Source: Pseudorasbora parva
Taxonomy: Eukaryota; Chordata; Actinopteri; Cypriniformes; Gobionidae
Assembly (NCBI RefSeq): GCF_024679245.1
Contig: NC_090176.1
Coordinates: 18,097,293 to 18,161,292, forward strand
Reading direction: 5' to 3'
DNA: 64,000 nt
This document shows, piece after piece, positions 12,028 to 23,760 of this stretch. A model generated the notes under the pieces. It saw nothing but the letters and a program-made list of their open reading frames with translations. It had not been told where the DNA came from and did not search any database. Made by a program: the position numbers and the translations under genes. The first letter of the stretch is position 1; each line of letters begins with the position of its first letter.

Positions 12028-12420
12028 CACTGTAAAAAATTATTTAGAAAAAAAGTTACCTGGTTGCCTTAAAATTTTGAGTTCATTGAAATTAAAATTT
12101 TGAGTTAATACAATGAATTGTTTTTTAGATTCGACAACCGTTATTAAAATATTATTAAAATATTTTGTAAGCATATTGGGTAATTGTGTGTGTTATTTGT
12201 GATGACGCAGTGAAACATGTCAAATAGTGCTATTTTCATGATTTATCATTTTTTTATGTGATTCAGATACAATAATATTTTGAGTTTCTATTTATTAAAC
12301 AAATGTTCTTCATTGTCTCAACTAAAATGTTTAATTTCAATAAACTCAAAATTTTAAGGCAACCAGGTCACTTGCTTTTTTAAGTTAAACCAACAAAAAC
12401 CTACAATTTTTTTTACAGTG
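12028..12420. mobile_element. MITE with CACTGTAAAAAA termini, copy 1
   Basis: Ends are CACTGTAAAAAATT and the inverted TTTTTACAGTG. The two halves are themselves inverted ('ccttaaaattttgag' near both ends). CA flanks both sides, a possible 2-bp target duplication. Copy 2 lies 170 bases to the right. Confidence 0.75.
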
Positions 12421-12590
12421 CAGGGAGCATAGGTACAACAAAACACCGTCTGGTTACAAAGGCAAAATAGAACAATTATGTCATTACACCTTTTCAAAGC
12501 ATGGACCCATACCAATACCTAAATAATGATGATAACAATAATAGTATTATTATTACAGTAATAATATTACATTATAAATACACTGTAAAA

Positions 12591-12975
12591 AATTATTTAG
12601 AAAAAAAGTTACCTGGTTGCCTTAAAATTTTGAGTTCATTGAAATTAAAATTTTGAGTTAATACAATGAACATTTTTTGAGATTCGACGACCTTTATTAA
12701 AATATTATTAAAAGATGTTGTAAGCATATTGGGTAATTATGTGTATGTTATTTCTGATGACGCAGTGAAACATGCCAAATAGTGCTATTTTCATGATTTA
12801 TCACATTTTTTATGTGGTTCAGATACAAAAATATTTGGAGTTTCTATTTATTAAACTAATTTCCTTCATTGTATCAACTCACATTTTTAATTTCAATAAA
12901 CTCAATTTTAAGGCAACCAGGTTACTTACTTTTTTAAGTTAAACCATCAAAAACCACCACAAATTTTTTACAGTG
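12591..12975. mobile_element. MITE with CACTGTAAAAAA termini, copy 2
   Basis: Closely similar to copy 1 along its whole length and in the same orientation. It is flanked by TA on both sides, suggesting a 2-bp TA target duplication (Tc1/mariner-like). Confidence 0.75.
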
Positions 12976-13323
12976 TACATATTAAAAAAGAAATACATTT
13001 TTCCATTTTGCGAGACAAATTAAACTAAGGTCAAAACATTTAATACAGTATCCCAACATGAGTGTAAGCAAAACAGAGATACATATATGAAAAGTAAAAG
13101 TTTACAACTGGGTAATTCTTTCAGGTTTTTAAAATATGAGAGAATGGGATCCCATTTTGAATAAAACCTGTCCCAGATCCCCTAAGTGTAAATTCGATAT
13201 TTTCTAATTTTACAAAGAACATCATCCCATATTTCAGCCAAGCTATTCCAGACAGAGGGGTAGGGGATATCCCTCTCAACAAAATTTTTCTGCGGGTCAA
13301 TATAGAAGTATAAGTATATATAG

Positions 13324-14810
13324 TGTAACAACAACGACTATGAGTTTAATGTCTCTGGGAATAATTAACTCAAAAGGAATTTAATATTCAATATTCATGA
13401 ATTTATGAATATAATTTGCTAGTCGTTCATATACGTATTAAAATTTTCCGATAGGGAAAAATGTTTAATTAAATACAAGTAACCCTTTACGGAATTGCTT
13501 GAAATTATCTTACTAAGTTTGTCCTGCAAATTAGTTATAGATTTTCAAATCAATTCTCAATAAGGGATTACTGCTTTACGAGCGCATAAGAAACATTAAC
13601 TTTACTGATCAGGACAAAGTCAATATTTCAAATGGTCGTACAAGTTACTTTACTAAAATAGTAGCATAAGCAGATAGGTAACGTTAGATCGTAAGTTTCA
13701 TTGACTTCGTGTATGTGGAAGAATAACAGATTCAACTCATTAAATGTCTTTTGGAGGTTTAATAAACACAGCCTAAAAATAACACTACAATTCACACAGA
13801 AAGTACATACTAACTATGCATCAAGAGAGTAGAAATATAGATGTGTGTGTTCCGAGTTCAAATGTCCTGCGTGTCCAGCGGTTCTTTCCGAGGTCGGGGC
13901 GGAGCGGCTGGTTGCTCTAGAGATGCTCTGTGTTCTCCCTGAAGAAATGCCCTCAGGGGTAGGAATTTGATGCGATGCAAAAGCGAAGCGAGGAGGGAGA
14001 GGAGGAAGAGACGAGGGGGAGAGGATTGTGGAAGAGAGAGCGTTGGGACCTGCTGGCCCCATAGTCGTGTGTGGGCCTGCTTGGAGGGCCTGCATTGGTG
14101 GCCTGGCTCAAGGGCCAGCCACGATGACGTGTTGGTTCAGCCAGAGAGAGAAGAGAGAGAGAGGGAGGTCATCCGAGCACCTCTTTTTAAGGTCTGGGAG
14201 TAGTCACGACTTCCTGGAGTAGACTTGACCAATGAGATTGTTGGGATTTCCAAGCGGGAAATTCCTTAGAAGATTTTATGGCTCTTTGTTCCAAGCTTGA
14301 ATCAGTGGGTCTCTGCCCATTCATACTCTAATTAATGCAACAAACACACACTGCATTTTCTGAATAAGTGATATACATGGAAGTGTAAGTCGTGAAGTGA
14401 GCATTAATTTGATAGGAGACATGACATATATGAGGTTACCTGAACTAGTAAGTTGTTAAGACAAAGACAAAAAGATGAAAAATACCATACAGAAGAAACA
14501 TTTTACAAGACAGTTATGTGTTTACATATAATGTCCTGGGGTGCATGTTCATTTATAGATGGTTGTCTATAATTTGAGGCAAAAACGTGTGTTTTACAAG
14601 CTTCGTGTCTTAAACTCTTTGTGTCTAAGACACTTTTCCTGTGGCCAAATTCTTTTGGGCCATAAAACGTCTTATCAGATGGTTTCCAGGGTAATGGAGA
14701 ATCTTTCTCTGTTGTGTTGGGGGAAGGTCTGTTACTAAGCACAAAGCATTCAAAACATATTTGTTAAATGTAACTGGCGATTGTGTGTTTGATTCGCCTG
14801 AGTCGCTACA
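13324..14810 (-). mobile_element. Solo LTR (1,487 bp) with ATAG target duplication
   Basis: The element runs from TGTAACAACAACG to GAGTCGCTACA and is bounded by ATAG at 13,320-13,323 and 14,811-14,814. It sits inside the LINE ORF2 pseudogene. The fragment at 1-1,164 is an inverted copy of its left two-thirds. No internal retroviral genes are present, so it is a solo LTR. I assign the minus strand because the 'accttaaaaga' TATA-like motif and pyrimidine leader read that way in both copies; this is tentative. Confidence 0.85.
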
Positions 14811-15116
14811 ATAGCAATAATGTCCCTTTGGGTTGCAGTTAAATTAAGGGTTAAAGTGTCACTGGGCGTTCCAAAAATAGTTGAATACCATGGCAGCAGT
14901 GACACACCAAGGGGTTTTAAAAACCAATGCCCAGTATTTATTTAGTGAGGTGCAAGACCAAAACGTGTGTCAGACTGGCTGGGGAGAAAGAGCATATATT
15001 ATAGGTTGCATATAACCTTTAATAGATATATTAGGATATATTACAACTACATTACAGCTACCCATGGATATATTACAGCTGGATATATTACATGCCTTAC
15101 TCAAGTGAACCATGTA

Positions 15117-16673
15117 CAGTCTTGTTCAAAATAATAGCAGTACAATGTGACTAACCAGAATAATCAAGGTTTTTAGTATATTTTTTATTGCTACGTGGCA
15201 AACAAGTTACCAGTAGGTTCAGTAGATTGTCAGAAAACAAACAAGACCCAGCATTCATGATATGCACGCTCTTAAGGCTGTGCAATTGGGCAATTAGTTG
15301 AAAGGGGTGTGTTCAAAAAAATAGCAGTGTCTACCTTTGACTGTACAAACTCAAAACTATTTTGTACAAACATTTTTTTTTTCTTCTGGGATTTAGCAAT
15401 CCTGTGAATCACTAAACTAATATTTAGTTGTATGACCACAGTTTTTTAAAACTGCTTGACATCTGTGTGGCATGGAGTCAACCAACTTGTGGCACCTCTC
15501 AGCTGTTATTCCACTCCATGATTCTTTAACAACATTCCACAATTCATTCACATTTCTTGGTTTTGCTTCAGAAACAGCATTTTTGATATCACCCCACAAG
15601 TTCTCATTTGGATTAAGGTCTGGAGATTGGGCTGGCCACTCCATAACATTAATTTAGTTGGTTTGGAACCAAGACTTTGCCCGTTTACTAGTGTGTTTTG
15701 GGTCATTGTCTTGTTGAAACAACCGTTTCAAGGGCATGTCCTCTTCAGCATAGGGCAACATGACCTCTTCAAGTATTTTAACATATGCAAACTGATCCAT
15801 GATCCCTGGTATGCGATAAATAGGCCCAACACCATAGTAGGAGAAACATGCCCATATCATGATGCTTGCACCTCCATGCTTCACTGTCTTCACTGTGTAC
15901 TGTGGCTTGAATTCAGAGTTTGGGGGTCGTCTCACAAACTGCCTGTGGCCCTTGGACCCAAAAAGAACAATTTTACTCTCATCAGTCCACAAAATGTTCC
16001 TCCATTTCTCTTTAGGCCAGTTGATGTGTTCTTTGGCAAATTGTAACCTCTTCTGCACATGCCTTTTTTTTAACAGAGGGACTTTGCGGGGGATTCTTGA
16101 AAATAGATTAGCTTCACACAGACGTCTTCTAACTGTCACAGTACTTACAGGTAACTCCAGACTGTCTTTGATCATCCTGGAGGTGATCATTGGCTGAGCC
16201 TTTGCCATTCTGGTTATTCTTCTATCCATTTTGATGGTTGTCTTCCGTTTTCTTCCACGTCTCTCTGGTTTTGCTCTCCATTTTAAGGCATTGGAGATCA
16301 TTTTAGCTGAACAGCCTATCATTTTTTGCACCTCTTTATAGGTTTTCCCCTCTCTAATCAACTTTTTAATCAAAGTACGCTGTTCTTCTGAACAATGTCT
16401 TGAACGACCCATTTTCCTCAGCTTTCAAATGCATGTTCAACAAGTGTTGGCTTCATGCTTAAATAGGGGCCACCTGATTCACACCTGTTTCTTCACAAAA
16501 TTGATGACCTCAGTGATTGAATGCCACACTGCTATTTTTTTGAACACACCCCTTTCAACTAATTCAACTAATTGCCCAATTGCACAGCCTTAAGAGCGTG
16601 CATATCATGAATGCTGGGTCTCATTTGTTTTCTGGTTAGGCACATTGTACTGCTATTATTTTGAACAAGACTG
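15117..16673 (-). mobile_element. Tc1-like DNA transposon, 1,557 bp, in a TA site
   Basis: The ends are CAGTCTTGTTCAAAATAATA and its inverse, flanked by TA at 15,115-15,116 and 16,674-16,675. Long inverted repeats with inner copies near 15,251-15,330 and 16,527-16,620 give an IR/DR-like layout. The left arm (about 214 bases) is longer than the right (about 147 bases), mainly because of about 75 extra bases between 'ccagaa' and 'cagaaaacaaa'. The element encodes one transposase on the minus strand, broken by a stop. Confidence 0.92.
15417..16412 (-). pseudogene. Tc1-family transposase with one in-frame stop
   Basis: The reading starts [12 protein letters not shown] and has a paired-like DNA-binding region with a GRKRK basic motif. 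The catalytic domain shows ILWTDESKI (first Asp), [11 protein letters not shown] (second Asp) and SPDLNPNENLW (Glu), with 34 residues between the second Asp and the Glu: the D34E signature of Tc1. A TAA at 15,654-15,656 interrupts it between WFQTN and INVMEW without shifting frame. Total length is about 331 codons, close to the usual 340. It would be inactive in this copy unless read through. Confidence 0.92.
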
Positions 16674-16862
16674 TATATCACTTTGAACTGTAGGAGCCCT
16701 AACCTAAAAGAGGACGATGATGAGTGGACCTTTTTAAGTGCCTCCCTCCAAAAAGCCTCAGATACATTTATGCCCAGTTCGTCTTCCCATCTGGATTTAA
16801 TTTTATCCACGTTGTACACTTTCAAAGACATAATCTGGGACCCTGGGAGTACAATATGGAAA

Positions 16863-17620
16863 TTAATAATTATTAATAAAATAATTATTATTAAAATTGA
16901 GAGTAAGACTATCTAAGGGTGAAGTAAGAGGAAGGTGAGGGAAGAGTGGAAATTTGTTCTTAACAAAATTGAGAATCTGAAGTGGTTTTGTGGGAGGTCA
17001 TTAGCCTGGGAAAACCCAGACAGCTTCTGGCTAATGTAGATTTGCTCTGCGAGTAGTCTGGCAAAGAGCTCATTCAAACCCATTTCCAAACTCTCGAAAT
17101 CAAGGCATCAATCAGAAATGTTGGAGCAGGCTTTAACAATGATGACAGCGCAGCGACAGGGAAGCAGATTTTGCACATTACAAAGATGGATACTGTCATG
17201 GAACATCATTCTTTCGAATCAGCTATCGCATCTGTTTTAGGCAATTTAAACTTTCCTTTTTGTTAAAACCCAAGCAAAGAACACTCGGCTACCAGATGTG
17301 GATTACACCAGAGGAGGATGGGGAGTCTGATCATGTGCTAACACCACACAGCAGCTCTGTATCTGGCCTTTCTGTGCTTATTTCCTCAGAATAGATCTGG
17401 TAGTCATATAAAAATTGCAGATAATTGTAAATAAATAACTAGCATAACTATGCTCAAGTCAGAAAATGTTCTAACACATCTGAAATGACTGAATTTGAAT
17501 AAAGTTTGTTGGACACAATTTTCCAAAGACTCATTAATATTATTTTATTTTCAAAATATTGCAAATCACGTTCCAATCGCAATACAAATGCCTTACAAAG
17601 GGGGAAAATGAGATCAGATT
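16863..17620. other. Non-coding, transposon-derived in part
   Basis: It begins AT-rich next to the LINE truncation point. The section near 17,003-17,060 (cctgggaaaacccagacag) resembles a dispersed cyprinid repeat. No gene is visible. Confidence 0.4.
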
Positions 17621-17621
17621 T

Positions 17622-17686
17622 GAATATACTCCAGGGTTTCCACTGATACAAAGCTATATGCTAATCGCTGAAGTAACCCTTTAACT
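17622..17686 (-). repeat. Terminal fragment of a TTAA-type element
   Basis: The phrase 'tttccactgatacaaagctatatgc' followed by 'gctgaagtaaccctttaa' is closely similar to the right end of the element at 26,338-27,776 (27,725-27,776). Only this end is present here. Confidence 0.6.
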
Positions 17687-17863
17687 TCTGATATTTTACG
17701 TCCTGTCTGACACACAAAAATAAGTGGCAAAGAAATTTGAGATGCATGAAAAGTTTTAAATAATTTTAAATAAAATAAATAAATAATAAATACATATTTA
17801 AATACAAAATAGATATTTTAATGACCCCAGATATACCCACATATACCTGAACATTTTCCTTCT

Positions 17864-19446
17864 ATTATGGAGCTAAATCAGTCTCAATAAAGATAAATAC
17901 ACACACTACATTCACATATGCACACACAAGATTCATAAATGCACACACATGAATCATAAATGCACACACAGGATACACAAATGCACACACAAAATTTAAA
18001 AAGCACAGAAGATTCACAAATGCACACAAAATTCATAAATGCACACAAAATTCATAAATACACACAACACTCATAAATACACACAAAATTCAGAAATGCA
18101 AAGAAAGTTTAAAAATGTGCTCAAGATTCAGAAATGCACAGGGCAAGATTCAGAAATGTATTTCTGATACACACACAAATATACCTTGATTTACAAACTG
18201 CTTGCGGTCTGTGAACTTCACTGCATTTGTGTGTGTGAATTTTGAGACTCCCCTGACTTGGCTCGACACACAAATGCCCTTTTTAAACAGTGACTGATCA
18301 GCAACCAATCAGATATCGTGGGGGATTGTTAACTTATAAGCTAATCCCATGAACGCGTTCACACATCGCGATATAGCCTACAGGTATGGGAAGCCAAACA
18401 ATCCAAAAGTGGGACGAGACAGCGGGATGACAGAGCTCACGCCGCGCGGACATGTCATCTGCGAACCATAAATGCACTCAAATATACAATAAAGAAACCC
18501 CTCATTCCTTACAAACATTGGTTCTCCCTACAGTAGACAAATGAAATCAGGATAACATGCATTTTCTTTTGTTTATTATCTGTAAAGCAGAAACGCTAAT
18601 GACTTTCAACATCATATTTGTCTTCCTGGTAATTATAGCCTATATGTTCAGGTAATTATTATTTTATTATTGCACTTCTAATTACTGTTCAGGTATATAA
18701 AGATGTAGAATATGGTCACTCATTATAAGGCGTTATGTGCTTTATGAGTTTTAATAAACAGCTAATATAGTGATATACAAGCAAATACTTATTAACCGTT
18801 TTGCGCGCGTGAGTTACTATTGCCATTGGCAGCTGACTAACAGCAACAAACTCCGAGAAAGAAAATACAGGCATCTGCCAGAAGAAGTCCTCCACCGCAC
18901 TAGCCCGCACTTGTGTTCGCGCTCTCCTGCACCACCTGTAGGCTATATCGCGATGTGTGAACGCGTTCATGGGATTGGCTAAAACAAGGGCGATATCTGA
19001 TTGGTTGCTGATCAGTCACTGTTTAAAAAGGGCATTTGTGTGTCGAGCCAAGTCAGGGGAGTCTCAAAATTCACACACACAAATGCAGTGAAGTTCACAG
19101 ACCGCAAGCAGTTTGTAAATCAAGGTATATTTGTGTGTGCATCAGAAATACAATTCTGAATCTTGCCCTGTGCATTTCTGAATCTTGAGCACATTTTTAA
19201 ATTTTATTTGCGTTTCTGAATTTTGTGTGTATTTATGAGTGTTGTGTGTATTTATGAATTTTGTGTGCATTTATGAATTTTGTGTGCATTTGTGAATCTT
19301 CTGTGCTTTTTAAATTTTGTGTGTGCATTTGTACATTTTTTGTGCATTTGTGTATCCTGTGTGTGCATTTATGAATCATGTGTGTGCATTTATGAATGTA
19401 GTGTGTGTATTTATCTTTATTGAGACTGATTTAGCTCTATAGTATG
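17864..19446. mobile_element. Fold-back element with about 520-bp inverted arms
   Basis: The left arm (about 17,864-18,385) and right arm (about 18,935-19,446) are inverted copies from 'agctaaatcagtctcaataa' at the outside to 'gatatagcctacaggt' at the inside. The outer half of each arm is a degenerate tandem of 'attcataaatgcacacaca' units; the inner half is unique sequence (gactgatcagcaaccaatca). A loop of about 550 bases separates them. No transposase is visible, so it is probably non-autonomous. Confidence 0.75.
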
Positions 19447-19499
19447 GTCTATCATTATGGAAACAGAAAAGCAGAAATATACTCAAGCATAAACGGAAT

Positions 19500-19745
19500 G
19501 TCTTAATAGCAAATCCGAGACCCGCTCCAAGAAACCAATTGTCCAACCTAGAAGGTTTGGGACATGGTGGAGGGTTCCACTCAAGCCTGACCTTGTCGGC
19601 GGCCCGGGAAATCAAAACCATTAACTCGGGGTCCGACTCAACCGTTGCCACTCTCCCAGTGGGAGGCAGTGCAGCCGAATCTTTATCCTCCGAGGACTAA
19701 ATGTTTTGTCTCTGATGCAGCGATTGACATCTGTTTGTCCGCCGG
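19500..19745 (-). pseudogene. DIRS-like ORF1 (gag) fragment
   Basis: The minus-strand reading includes SAALPPTGRVATVESDPEL and RLEWNPPPCPKPSRLDNWFL, the conserved region of ORF1 proteins of fish DIRS1-like retroelements. It is only about 80 residues long, has a frame break on its upstream side and no neighbouring RT or recombinase. Confidence 0.65.
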
Positions 19746-19860
19746 AGTCCCGGAGGTAACCGCCGGACGCCCATGGAAAGGAAATACCCTCGTCGGGTAT
19801 AATTCTTTACACGTATATGATAATGCTGATATTTACCCTTACTTATATTTTAAGAGATAA

Positions 19861-20509
19861 AACATTATGATGTTTTAGATTACTTTGTGAGCGCCTCTTT
19901 AACGTAAACCCATGCAAAACAGCGTGTTACTGCGAGCATCTGTCCCATCGCTCTGTGTTGTGCATGTCATGATGTCAAATAAAGCAAGTCATAATCAATA
20001 AATGTAAATTCTTTTCTTTTTTTCACTATTTATTTATTGATCCTTATTAACGTTGGTACATACACTAAATGCTTCTGAATGTTATTTATATTTAAAAGCA
20101 CTTAAGTTATTTATAGTTAAGTATCGTTGGTTACGTGAGGCAAAATAAGTTATTAAAATGAAGGATAAATTGAAATTCAGAGCATTTCACTTCTACTCAG
20201 GTATTTGAAGGCTGCTATTGGTTCTTTGAGGGTAAACATTATATTATGCAACCATGCATTACTTTACGGAGAACTAACGACCTACTAGCTACGTTCTGCC
20301 TTAAGATCAAATGGTGCAACCAAAAAAAAAGTTCTGAGTTAGTTACAAACCAGCTAGAAGTTACTAAATTTCTAGTGTGGACTTTACGTTCTTGTGCAAC
20401 TCTACCCTATACACTAGCAACCTCAGACCTAGGGAATATCTGAGCTGGCAGCAAAGGACACACAGGCAGTGAAGCACTGTGTATGAAAACACTGGCTGTG
20501 AAATACGGA
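19861..20509. other. Non-coding, nothing recognised
   Basis: AT-rich sequence without a credible gene. Confidence 0.45.
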
Positions 20510-21995
20510 GGGGCGTATCGATATGAAGTGTCAATATATCGATACTGATGTGAGCATCGAAAGTATCGATACTAAAATAAAAATATCGATACCTAGGTGT
20601 TTTCTTTTTACCAGTAATTTTGTTCATTTTAAAAGATTATTTAATGCGTACAATATGAATAACCTATACGTTACTGAATATTTGTGTAGTATAGAGGGAA
20701 TGCATGTGATGTCACCTCCAGCTGGAGTGACTGAGGTTATGTCCCCGCTGAAAGGCAGCATTGGTTTAAAGTGAGAATGCGGCGAAAACACACAAAACCA
20801 GGGATGGGTTTAAAGGGATCATTCTTGTCATGCTGTCTAGGCAGTATAAAAAGTAATAATTAATAGGCCAATAATATATTCAGAATTTAGATTAGAACTT
20901 TTGTTTTCCATTCTTGAAAAGCCGCCACATACATACTTCAATACATAGGCCCATCCGCATATAGGCCTACATGCAGGATTCATGATGTCTGACAGGGATA
21001 CAAATTTATATATCGAAATCTGATTCATTAATGCCAGGAAAACACAATTCCTGGCTTTATGTCAATATCCATGGATCACTGGATCTTTTGTAAGTTGTAA
21101 GAAACACTATATCAAGTCCAAACTTTCGTTTAATCTGATTACCGTTTGTTTTACTGGCGATTTCCCCTATAAACTCCAGACACGCAGTTGCTCTTCTGCC
21201 ACTCAGTCCCGCTGAGGGTCGATGCATACCCTCTATAGGACTATTTTCCTGTCATCTGAACCATTATCTGAACACATGTAAATACTGTAAGGCAGAGCCA
21301 ATCAATCACAGAGAGAGCGTTCACACACTAATGAGATTGAGTGCATTTCAATCAGCTCCCTAATTCAGTAGTCAGGGCATGGATCAGCTCATTGACTTAT
21401 GATCTAAGCAATGCCCTGACTACCGAACTAGGGAGCTGATTGAGATGCACTAATTGTATTCAAACAGAGCTGCGTTTCCCAGAACTATCATAAGAAACCA
21501 TTGATGTTTTTGGAAACGCAGCCCATCAGTGCTCAAACAATGCTCATCAGAAGACAAAAAAAAAAAAAAACCAACAACATATGTTTGTAAACAATAAACA
21601 AATAGAATTTGTAGCCTGCATAGTGCAATAAAACTGTAAATAAATAAAATGTCCTGTCACTGGCAGTCCCTTATGAAAATTTACCATGGTTTATTTTTTA
21701 CAACAGTGACCAATGTTCAACTAGTATTTGTAAATTTCCATGCTTATACCATTACAAGTAAACATATTTTAACCCTTTTAACCATGTGACAGGGTTTTCA
21801 TTTTTGGGTGAACTATCCCTTTACGTGGGTATCTGAACCCATTTTACCCTCTTAGTAATTTTAATAATGTAATATATTTAATAATTAAAAAGTTTAGTTT
21901 AGAAGTATCGGCACCAATATCGGTGATACTGGTCTTGAAAGTATCGGTATGGTATGGAAAACAAAATAAGTGGTATCGCCCATACCTATTGTGAA
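20510..21995. mobile_element. Probable non-autonomous transposon with GGGCGATACC-like ends
   Basis: The left edge (ggggcgtatcgatatg) and right edge (gtggtatcgcccatacct) are imperfect inverted repeats. Repeated GTATCGATAC / GTATCGGTA words occur near both ends. Exact termini and target duplication were not resolved. A short MITE at 21,339-21,452 lies within it. Confidence 0.45.
21339..21452. mobile_element. Short hairpin MITE (about 114 bp)
   Basis: The arms 'tgcatttcaatcagctcccta' (in part) and 'tagggagctgattgagatgc' are inverted, with 'gtagtcagggca' also paired around a short centre. A related copy lies at 30,480-30,613. Confidence 0.65.
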
Positions 21996-23125
21996 ACAAT
22001 AAGAGAGAGAGAGACAGATGAAATGACAGTCGTTCCCTTGGCGCATCAGTTTACTTCTTATATCATAAAACATTTTAGTAACTGTAAGTATTTCTTGACT
22101 TAGATTAAAAAAAAAAAATGTGTATTATATCTGCATATTGACTGATGTGATATGAATGAGATGTAAGCCTAAGGTATATGAATACATACATATCCATATT
22201 CAATAGCTACATAAAGGTAATGAATAAAAGTTAGATGTGATCACTGGAAAATTTTCAGATTGAGGCATTATTATTTTAATTTTTTTACAATGTAGTTTAT
22301 ATGTGATATCACACCTGGAGGGCAAAACAAGGCTTTCCTCCATTGCCCGCCAGTCGTTTTTACCAGTTTTGTAGTCAGTATTAATGTAGTAAAACAGTGA
22401 TATTAAAATAACAAATTCAATATACACCTTATTGATGATGCATAATTTGTACATGAAAGCAGATGAACACAGAATATACTGTAAATACAACACAAGGGTT
22501 CTCATTAAGTGCTTTTCCCCTTCGAAAACTTTGCGATCATATTCTGGGCTCACCTGTATATCGTATGCATCATAAAAAAAGGTGTAAACTGAATTTGATC
22601 TTTAAATATCACTGTTTTATACAATATGGATTGCACTTTAAGGAATAGCATCCAAGGAATAGCCTCTACATTCATTTATTACCTAATTTATTTGGGGTTT
22701 GAAAAAAATGCATTACTACTTTTGGTTGAGGTGGTACCCAACACTTCAAATTTCGTTCCTTTTCCATTTAACTTGGGTTGTTTTTAACCCAGCTTATTTT
22801 AGACTGCACAGAACAGCATAATAAACTGAATGTTTTCGTTCTTTGGTATGGACGCTAATGTAGGAATCGTTATATTCATTTTTATAGTTATTGTTCTTGG
22901 TCATTCCTTGTTTTCTTATGAATTATAAAGCATTCAATCAACCAGTCCTGTATTAACATAGTTTTGTTTAAACAATGGAAATATACTGTAACCCATCAGT
23001 ATCAGTCTATGTTGCGAACGGCTTAAAAACGAGCTACTCTTGGTAGGTTTACAGCAATGGCTCTATCTACAGGGGCCATTTGCATAAACACAACAACTTA
23101 AAATTAAAACAACTGTATTCATTTA
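21996..23125. other. Non-coding, nothing recognised
   Basis: AT-rich. The frames present contain no domain. Confidence 0.45.
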
Positions 23126-23760
23126 TTAAAGGGAAATTTCACCCCCCAAAAATAAAATAAAAATAGCCCATGATTTACTCACCCTCAAGCCATCCTAGGT
23201 GACTTTCTTCTTTCAGACGAATACAATCAGCGTTACATAAAAAAAAATGCCCTGGCTCTTTTTAAAGCTTTATAAATGCAGTGAATGACTGTTTCTGTTT
23301 TGCAGTCCATAAAGGTGCATCTATCCATCATAATAAATCATAAAAGGTTAATAAAAGCCTTCTGAAGCAAAGCAATGTCTTTGTGTAAGAAAAATATCCA
23401 TATTTAAAACTTTAAAAACTGTAATCTCTAACTTCCGTTAAGTGACACACACACACACACGTTCAAGAGAGCGTTCCAGCGTATGATGTAGGACGTTGCG
23501 TAAGTTTTGGTGACGAACTCGGAAATGCAGAGGATAGAACAAAACAAAACTTGATTCTCGCAACTGGCTTTAACTTGTTCGGTCTTCAAATTTTGGGCTG
23601 CAATTCACTGTAATTATAAAGCTTGGAAGAGTCAGTATTTATTTATTTTTTTACTCAGATTGTATTCGTCTAAAAGAAGAATGTCATATACACCTAGAAT
23701 GACTTAATGGTGAGTAATTCATGGGCTAATTACATTTTTTTGGGTTCACTATCCCTTTAA
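23126..23760. mobile_element. TTAA-flanked inverted-repeat element (AAGGGAAATTTCACC variant)
   Basis: TTAA at 23,126-23,129 and 23,757-23,760 bounds arms reading AAGGGAAATTTCACCCC and the inverse of AAAGGGATAGTGAACCC. The phrases 'tttactcaccctcaagcca' and 'tggtgagtaattcatggg' mark the same family as the elements at 5,513 and 34,461. A short CA repeat is internal. Confidence 0.7.

Larger units (their letters stand above)
13121..16862 (-). pseudogene. Tx1/L1-clade LINE ORF2, 3' end, split by a solo LTR and a Tc1 element
   Basis: Minus-strand coding pieces at 16,862-16,674, 15,116-14,811 and 13,323-13,121 read as consecutive parts of the C-terminus of an L1-type ORF2. The first piece contains KIKSRWEDELG and QFKVIY, which continues across the Tc1 insertion into VHLSKA. 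The second has HTFWSCTSLNKYWALVF, and the third IYTYTSILTRRKILL and a terminal stop at 13,121-13,123. The C-terminal Cys/His-like region and 'FWSC..L..YW' pattern are typical of this clade. The piece between SKA and HTFWSC is expanded by a 'ggatatattacagct' repeat and holds stops. The element is 5'-truncated at about 16,862, as is usual for LINE copies. It is not functional. Confidence 0.8.
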
